DNA from: a virus
Virus record (IMG/VR): IMGVR_UViG_3300018411_000059
Span: 1-31,023 of that record
Strand: one strand, 5' to 3'
Length of the DNA: 31,023 nt
In this document: positions 28,301-31,023 of the stretch, piece by piece
Layout of the letters: every line of letters starts with the position of its first letter
How positions within the stretch are numbered: the stretch's first letter is position 1
The notes under the pieces: model-generated
What the model was told of the DNA's origin: nothing
Databases searched by the model: none
The model's input: only the letters and a program-made list of their open reading frames with translations
Program-made: the position numbers and the translations under genes

Positions 28301-28743
28301 CTACAACCAACCCTTATCAAGACAGTATGACGAACAAATTTGCTGATGGTGGGCTTGCAAACGGACCATCGCATTCTCAAGGCGGTATTCCTATAGAAGT
28401 AGAAGGTGGTGAACATATACAACCTGTAAGTTCTGTACAGCATTATGGTAAAAAAGGTTTAGACTTCTTAGAAGGTTTTAGGCATAAAGTGTTTCCTAAG
28501 AACTTTTTTGAAAACCTACCTAAGCCAAGAATGTCCTTTTCACTTGGAGGAGCTGTTCCAAAAGTACCAGCACCTAAAATGTCTTTGCCTTCTTATGCTT
28601 CTGGTGGTAGTGTTAAAGAGAACGTGCAAACATACCAGTTTAAATTAGACTTGAACGGAAGTAATTACGGACCGTTCAGAGGTCAGAAAGATATGGTTGA
28701 AGGGATGTTAAATGAACTTAAAAAAGCACAGAGGTTAGCTTAA
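22330..28743 (+). CDS. tail tape measure protein
   Basis: 2137 residues. It sets tail length and helps DNA pass into the cell. The first 660 residues are mostly coiled-coil helix. Residues about 667-830 (LHDLKAILNATTAEVAMM…MRILGQAGYDA…TMDTTVKLVTTALKDF…NSGVRASTQGTGLRRVL) match the conserved TP901-type tape measure domain. About 943-1067 is hydrophobic with probable membrane segments. Long Glu/Lys/Ala coiled coils follow, and near 2003 a Gly-rich GGIPIEVEGGEHIQPV segment resembles the usual end motif. At about 0.15 nm per residue the tail would be near 320 nm. Two perfect palindromes lie inside the gene (25480-25499, 26267-26290). The ATG is one base after the chaperone stop. Confidence 0.93.
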   Translation: MNDMKITLSMLLGNSTKKTFDTLKKGFLDLSKQFANASAQFAKMNQNDVSKTLSKIAKSSEVMGKSMSHNTEQIGTVTQKLFALEDRFKKLLGSQTKFGKEGRAVFDEYEEGSVTIGQVEQKLEKLNNEFKGFEKYGQSVKAVQKAWEHYSKSVENGRMSVNAAMLETEKFEKAVGALELDLKKANVYTADWAKNLSFAKVRQAEIAGQLKVTAGGFTKLTESGREALQMDKKQAQALKTLQGGLTAYQKQLTKAHDIKKKDIATGEAYEKVVKSIGQSVGYNAAKFDTYVKHIEGTHRAFMQLNTTLPTHEKELRSVINGVNKVSLAEESLKGNLKVVNNRFQVLNKDGLKPFGNITLQTAKNLGILDRSFDKITAKEKEYAQITGQSIQKTQKISEAMFRSGQSVDSMAGKFTRLINATKRTQKLNQDLKVLSLRYEDLMNSSTKYATRAEALFKEMRSQGTVTQELKTKLSQLDKEYKSAAASQKKQEDQMKRLKAEYSGLEETTTSYRQEYYKQILAFKNGEKEYEDVNRALKKLSTSYNQTRNAQRKAEEEAKVLQARYKRLLESTSKYGVEADQLIRKLKKQPSALRQIREELKRTEKDWNKNRNSLNRTTEEVGKFGNALGKLGKRLQIYSQYFFVSRVINGFTQSLRLAGRAIVEHNQGLHDLKAILNATTAEVAMMDETLVETSQRTKFSLGEAAEGMRILGQAGYDAIEVIEGFPAIADLATGTLSTMDTTVKLVTTALKDFQIEASETARVADIFGNAVNRSKLTLDGLNTSFNYIGPTAKAVGLDLEDTAASMMILANSGVRASTQGTGLRRVLGELISPSAKLKERIHEVGLTVDDVNPQIVGMEVTLKNLQKVVSDASFAFDLFGQRGANIMTAFMEHGEDFAQFKEDVQESGAVARMAEEQMKGLEVAIKNLKDRFGVMSSVLAEESGFISGLKMGLNLLRGFMGIVTEVAGTPIGSLITALTGLTIVLGSTTAAILVLKGTKLASFFMAPIHALTTLSAGLSTLGFKAIVLRSSLSALSPSLYTLVSAINPVTGAIAAAIATLGVLRVVQGKNAQAIRESINANAEYLKSLRDVRTSLNMTNKVLEEGNITQENLSKRYQEVSEKLAELSEGNDVFRKKSVELFGEIQAGAMSISKLTTHIEEMQEAMDKIEMLKLGEQARDAYDLAASYEAMSKAAKSMALAENASLVERSRVGYVALKEAVEKVGSEQEKQAFKTLEQVERIKAAKLAANVDIEKSNSETVDALLKKNGYAVDKNKVQYEMMKQFLTEYILAQKEAAEEAKKTDLSPSYDAIKTGYERALSYQGKFAQSRLDEIEKSKQKEVEVEEAYAVKIQEVNTELARLKVEAAKDASEKAQNSERVEKEKRIKLAEEVVEAQRELNEEENALREARIKAIEASYEKEIATLDAAEQEKLNELKKARLENYEDVVSYNKDINDLELRMSEDRFEKAKKYYDKIKNSENSTVQDVEDAHKELISAESEFIDTKLKMKENQYVSEEDMVENTYKRRINQIETNLALEIIAEEDARRQKMQAEVDYAQKIFNLRQNQFDSVKNEHSEDTKQYQDALNKKVEAYRIYMQKMAKLKGLDTQSTDENTDANNENSDATDENSKKKKKNSEENEENARTTRKVTTSLDELSMSYEKFQKYANTKKLEQFWYAMKGMSDGYKAIMYGIEDAYNAVGKAANSLGFNVDYSNKTLDEAKSMLESAAPVWQDFEEELASISEELKNTSSASSDFSASAGEAEISLQELRKEASEVSTKASELYNTSWVNADSMKTATQEVIDQYKKILEEGKEKIASLKEEWQSLADKIESVNDQILQIEADTQSKIRDLKRKTMTEEEVWLDKKAEYNEKIKQAEQAQSQGQYNQAVALFKEAQDVAKELSTEVKNDSDQVVKSLEETTQTSMGLIESAADKMKGALKNQKDTLVNQQQSVRGEIDQTSNSLSNLASQIKSINNFSFNTSIGEDYYKNFTTTNPYQDSMTNKFADGGLANGPSHSQGGIPIEVEGGEHIQPVSSVQHYGKKGLDFLEGFRHKVFPKNFFENLPKPRMSFSLGGAVPKVPAPKMSLPSYASGGSVKENVQTYQFKLDLNGSNYGPFRGQKDMVEGMLNELKKAQRLA

Positions 28744-29136
28744 ATGATACTTGACGGAATTTCTTTACCTAATGATTTTTATTGGGAAGATGAACTTACT
28801 TGGAATAAAGTAGTTTCAGAGACCTCTTATGGAAGCACAGGCAGTTTGTTTATTCAGCAGTCTGAAAAAAAGGACGGAAGATACATAACACTTACAGGGG
28901 ACAATGACTCTTCATGCTATATAACAAGAGACAAACTGCTTCTTTTACAGGAAAAGAAAGACACTCTAGGTCTTGAGATGTTATTAGAATTGCCTGATGG
29001 AAGAACTTTTAATGTTGTTTTTAGGCATGCAGAAGACCCTCTTGAAGTTGTTGCTGTAAATAAAACTTTAAAAACAAATAATGATGATGTATACATATTA
29101 AAAAGTATAAAATTGATGGAGAAGACTAATGGCTGA
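28744..29136 (+). CDS. putative minor tail protein
   Basis: 130 residues beginning immediately after the tape measure stop (TAAATG), with AGAGG upstream. Beta-rich (DGISLPNDFYWEDELTWNKV, GRYITLTGDNDSSCYITRD, GRTFNVVFRHAEDPLEVVAV). Small proteins just after the tape measure are usually tail-tip components such as lambda gpM; this one fits in place and size. It overlaps the next gene by 8 bases. No family-specific motif identified. Confidence 0.6.
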   Translation: MILDGISLPNDFYWEDELTWNKVVSETSYGSTGSLFIQQSEKKDGRYITLTGDNDSSCYITRDKLLLLQEKKDTLGLEMLLELPDGRTFNVVFRHAEDPLEVVAVNKTLKTNNDDVYILKSIKLMEKTNG

Positions 29137-31023
29137 TATTTCAAAACAAGATATAAAACTGATGGCCTCTCAGGTACTTGCTGACACTGAGGACGGTGGC
29201 GGCCAGATGACAAGCAATGAAATTGTTTCCGGAAATGTGAACAATCTTTTCCCTGACATTTCAAGACTTGACAGAACTTATGGCAGAGTAAGTATGAGGA
29301 AAGCATACATAGCTGTAAGAACTGATAACAGGGCTACTTATTTCGGATCTCATGTTGCCCTTACTGAGCAGGCAGAAGATCCTCTTGTTAATACAACACT
29401 TTTTACTACTGAGGATTGGTTTGATCGCAGAGAATCCTGTCAGAAAAGAATAGAAGGCTACCTTGTTAAAGGTCCAATATATGCTTGCGCTTTGTGGGGA
29501 GATCATTATGAGGGCAGCAGATCTGTAACTGTTTTTACTGAAGAAGGCTGGCCTCTTCCTGAGAATGGGGAAGTGTTTGTTATTATAAAAACACGGGATT
29601 TAAATGGCGCCACAATTACAGCAGAAGAACAGTTCTTAAGAATTACAAAAATCGAAAGTGAAATAAGAGAATTTACAGATTCTAATGATGGCAAGTATAA
29701 AAAACAGATTATTACTTTAACATTTGGGAATAAAATAAAATTTGATTTAAAAGGTAGTTCTCCAACAAGAGCTTTTTCTTATGGGGATGATAGCACACGT
29801 GGGACAGTGTTTCATACAAGTGTGGCTGCAGATACTTCTAAGTACTACGGTGTTTCAAAGTTAGTAGAGCCTGCAGGAAATAGTGAGCTAAGTATCAGAG
29901 TTGATGAAATAAGAAAACCCCTGGTACCTTCAACTACAAGTCAGGCTGCTGTTACTGATTTTGGTGTGGGGACATTACGTGAAGCTGTTATTTCTTCTTC
30001 TGGTGACACTGAATCAAAAATTACAGTATCAAGGAGCCTGTCTGTAAGTTCAGGAAATAATACGCTTTTAACTGGTATGGGTATTAAGCACGGCTCTCTT
30101 GAATTGGATGTTTCATATGTGGGTTCTTTTACTGATAATGGTAAGGGAGACTTGTTAGATGAATCAAGTGCAGTTGCGGGGGTTGTTAATTACGCTTCAG
30201 GTGAGATAACTTTTCAGGCAAATTCTTCTACATCTTCATCTACGGCAGATATTACGTTTTATCCTGCAGCACCAACGCCTGCATTTACAGAATCAGGCAG
30301 TATCGCTATACAGGAGCAAAACAGAGGGTATACTTATGTTTTTAATTGCACCCCTTCCCCTGTAAGAGGAACAATAAAAATAGATTTTTTAAGTTCAGGT
30401 AAATGGTACTCTTTATATGATCAGGGTACAGGAGAATTAAAAGGGCTTGAGGATGGTGTTGGATCTGGTTCTGTTAATTTTGATACTGGTTCTGTAAGTA
30501 TGACTTTAGGGGGTATGCCTGATATAGGTTCTATGATCCTGATATACTGGGGTACTCCTGTTTTTACAATGCCTTTGCGCACCCACCTTGAAAATTCTGA
30601 AGAGTTAACTAAGTATGATACTCTTAATCCTCCTGTGACTATTTCAGGGGAACTGCCTTCTTTACCTAAATACGGTACAGAAATAAATTTTACTTTTCCT
30701 GTTTCAGAAGGAAGTTATAGGGTATATGGTACGTATGATCAATATGTTCAACTTTCTTATGAATACATAACTTCTGACAGTACAGTTTATTCTGGTCCAT
30801 GCGGCTACATTAAAGCTTCATGGTCGGGAGAATCTCCTAAAAATTATATTTTCACCCCCAAACTTCTTCCTGAATCAGTTTCTACATATAATATCTCTTT
30901 TACAGACAAAGAAGTTATTGAAGAAGCAATAAGCGTTTCGTATGCATCTTCTTTAACTATAGCATTAAATAATACAGGAAATTTAGCTCCTAACCATTTA
31001 CGAGGCAATCTTACAGTTTTGCC
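29129..31023 (+). CDS. large minor tail / tail-tip protein, 3' end missing
   Basis: At least 631 residues, open to the window edge. ATG at 29129 with TGGAGAAG upstream. The N-terminal third contains FPDISRLDRTYGRVSMRKAYIAV and TLFTTEDWFDRRESCQKRIEGYLVKG; from memory, similar 'ISRLDRTYGRV..RKA' sequences occur in uncharacterised tail proteins of siphophages, unverified here. The rest is beta-rich and repetitive in style (SGEITFQANSSTSSSTADITFYPAAPTP; VNFDTGSVSMTLGGMP), as in tail-tip or baseplate-associated proteins. No cysteine motifs or enzymatic domain seen in the visible part. Confidence 0.7.
   Translation, partial: MADISKQDIKLMASQVLADTEDGGGQMTSNEIVSGNVNNLFPDISRLDRTYGRVSMRKAYIAVRTDNRATYFGSHVALTEQAEDPLVNTTLFTTEDWFDRRESCQKRIEGYLVKGPIYACALWGDHYEGSRSVTVFTEEGWPLPENGEVFVIIKTRDLNGATITAEEQFLRITKIESEIREFTDSNDGKYKKQIITLTFGNKIKFDLKGSSPTRAFSYGDDSTRGTVFHTSVAADTSKYYGVSKLVEPAGNSELSIRVDEIRKPLVPSTTSQAAVTDFGVGTLREAVISSSGDTESKITVSRSLSVSSGNNTLLTGMGIKHGSLELDVSYVGSFTDNGKGDLLDESSAVAGVVNYASGEITFQANSSTSSSTADITFYPAAPTPAFTESGSIAIQEQNRGYTYVFNCTPSPVRGTIKIDFLSSGKWYSLYDQGTGELKGLEDGVGSGSVNFDTGSVSMTLGGMPDIGSMILIYWGTPVFTMPLRTHLENSEELTKYDTLNPPVTISGELPSLPKYGTEINFTFPVSEGSYRVYGTYDQYVQLSYEYITSDSTVYSGPCGYIKASWSGESPKNYIFTPKLLPESVSTYNISFTDKEVIEEAISVSYASSLTIALNNTGNLAPNHLRGNLTVL

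Overview
The window is part of the genome of a long-tailed, double-stranded DNA phage (or prophage) with a lambda-like order of virion genes. The DNA is AT-rich. Nearly every gene has a strong Shine-Dalgarno sequence (AAGGAG/GGAGG) 5-9 bases before its start, so the host is probably a low-GC bacterium that uses SD-led translation. The host cannot be named from the sequence. I see no tRNA or rRNA gene, CRISPR array, integrase, insertion sequence or lysis gene with a recognisable signature.

Left arm (1-8512), all on the minus strand: about 18 small genes in tight runs, mostly without recognisable function. Several have zinc-ribbon-like cysteine pairs, and at least two are paralogues of each other. 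Three transcription units begin with the same module: a 26-bp upstream box, a TATACT-like -10 box, a hairpin, a conserved linker, and a second small hairpin just before the SD (3476-3586, 5403-5511, 6768-6901). Non-coding stretches carry 36-bp tandem repeats (5755-5875), a dispersed repeat family, and decayed copies of a Trp/Gly/Asn-rich peptide (about 6945-7400).

The strangest part is 7447-8619. Three ORFs of one operon are tiled almost end to end with long, often perfect inverted repeats of unrelated sequence. The leader of this operon contains two mutually entangled stems in a pseudoknot arrangement.

Divergent control region (8513-9084): a good minus-strand sigma70-like promoter, TTGYAA motifs at 11-bp helical spacing, imperfect direct repeats, and a plus-strand promoter (9022-9050) for the virion genes.

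Right arm (9085-31023), all on the plus strand: candidate small terminase, large terminase interrupted inside its Walker A motif by a 336-residue LAGLIDADG intein, portal, S49-type protease with a nested in-frame scaffold, decoration protein, lambda E-type major capsid protein, connector and tail-completion genes, a Com-like zinc protein, major tail protein, tail assembly chaperones joined by a -1 frameshift on A AAA AAC, a 2137-residue tape measure protein, and two tail-tip genes, the last cut by the window edge. Terminators follow the major capsid and major tail genes, and a consensus promoter sits before the protease gene. Together these package DNA, build and mature the head, and build a tail predicted to be about 320 nm long.
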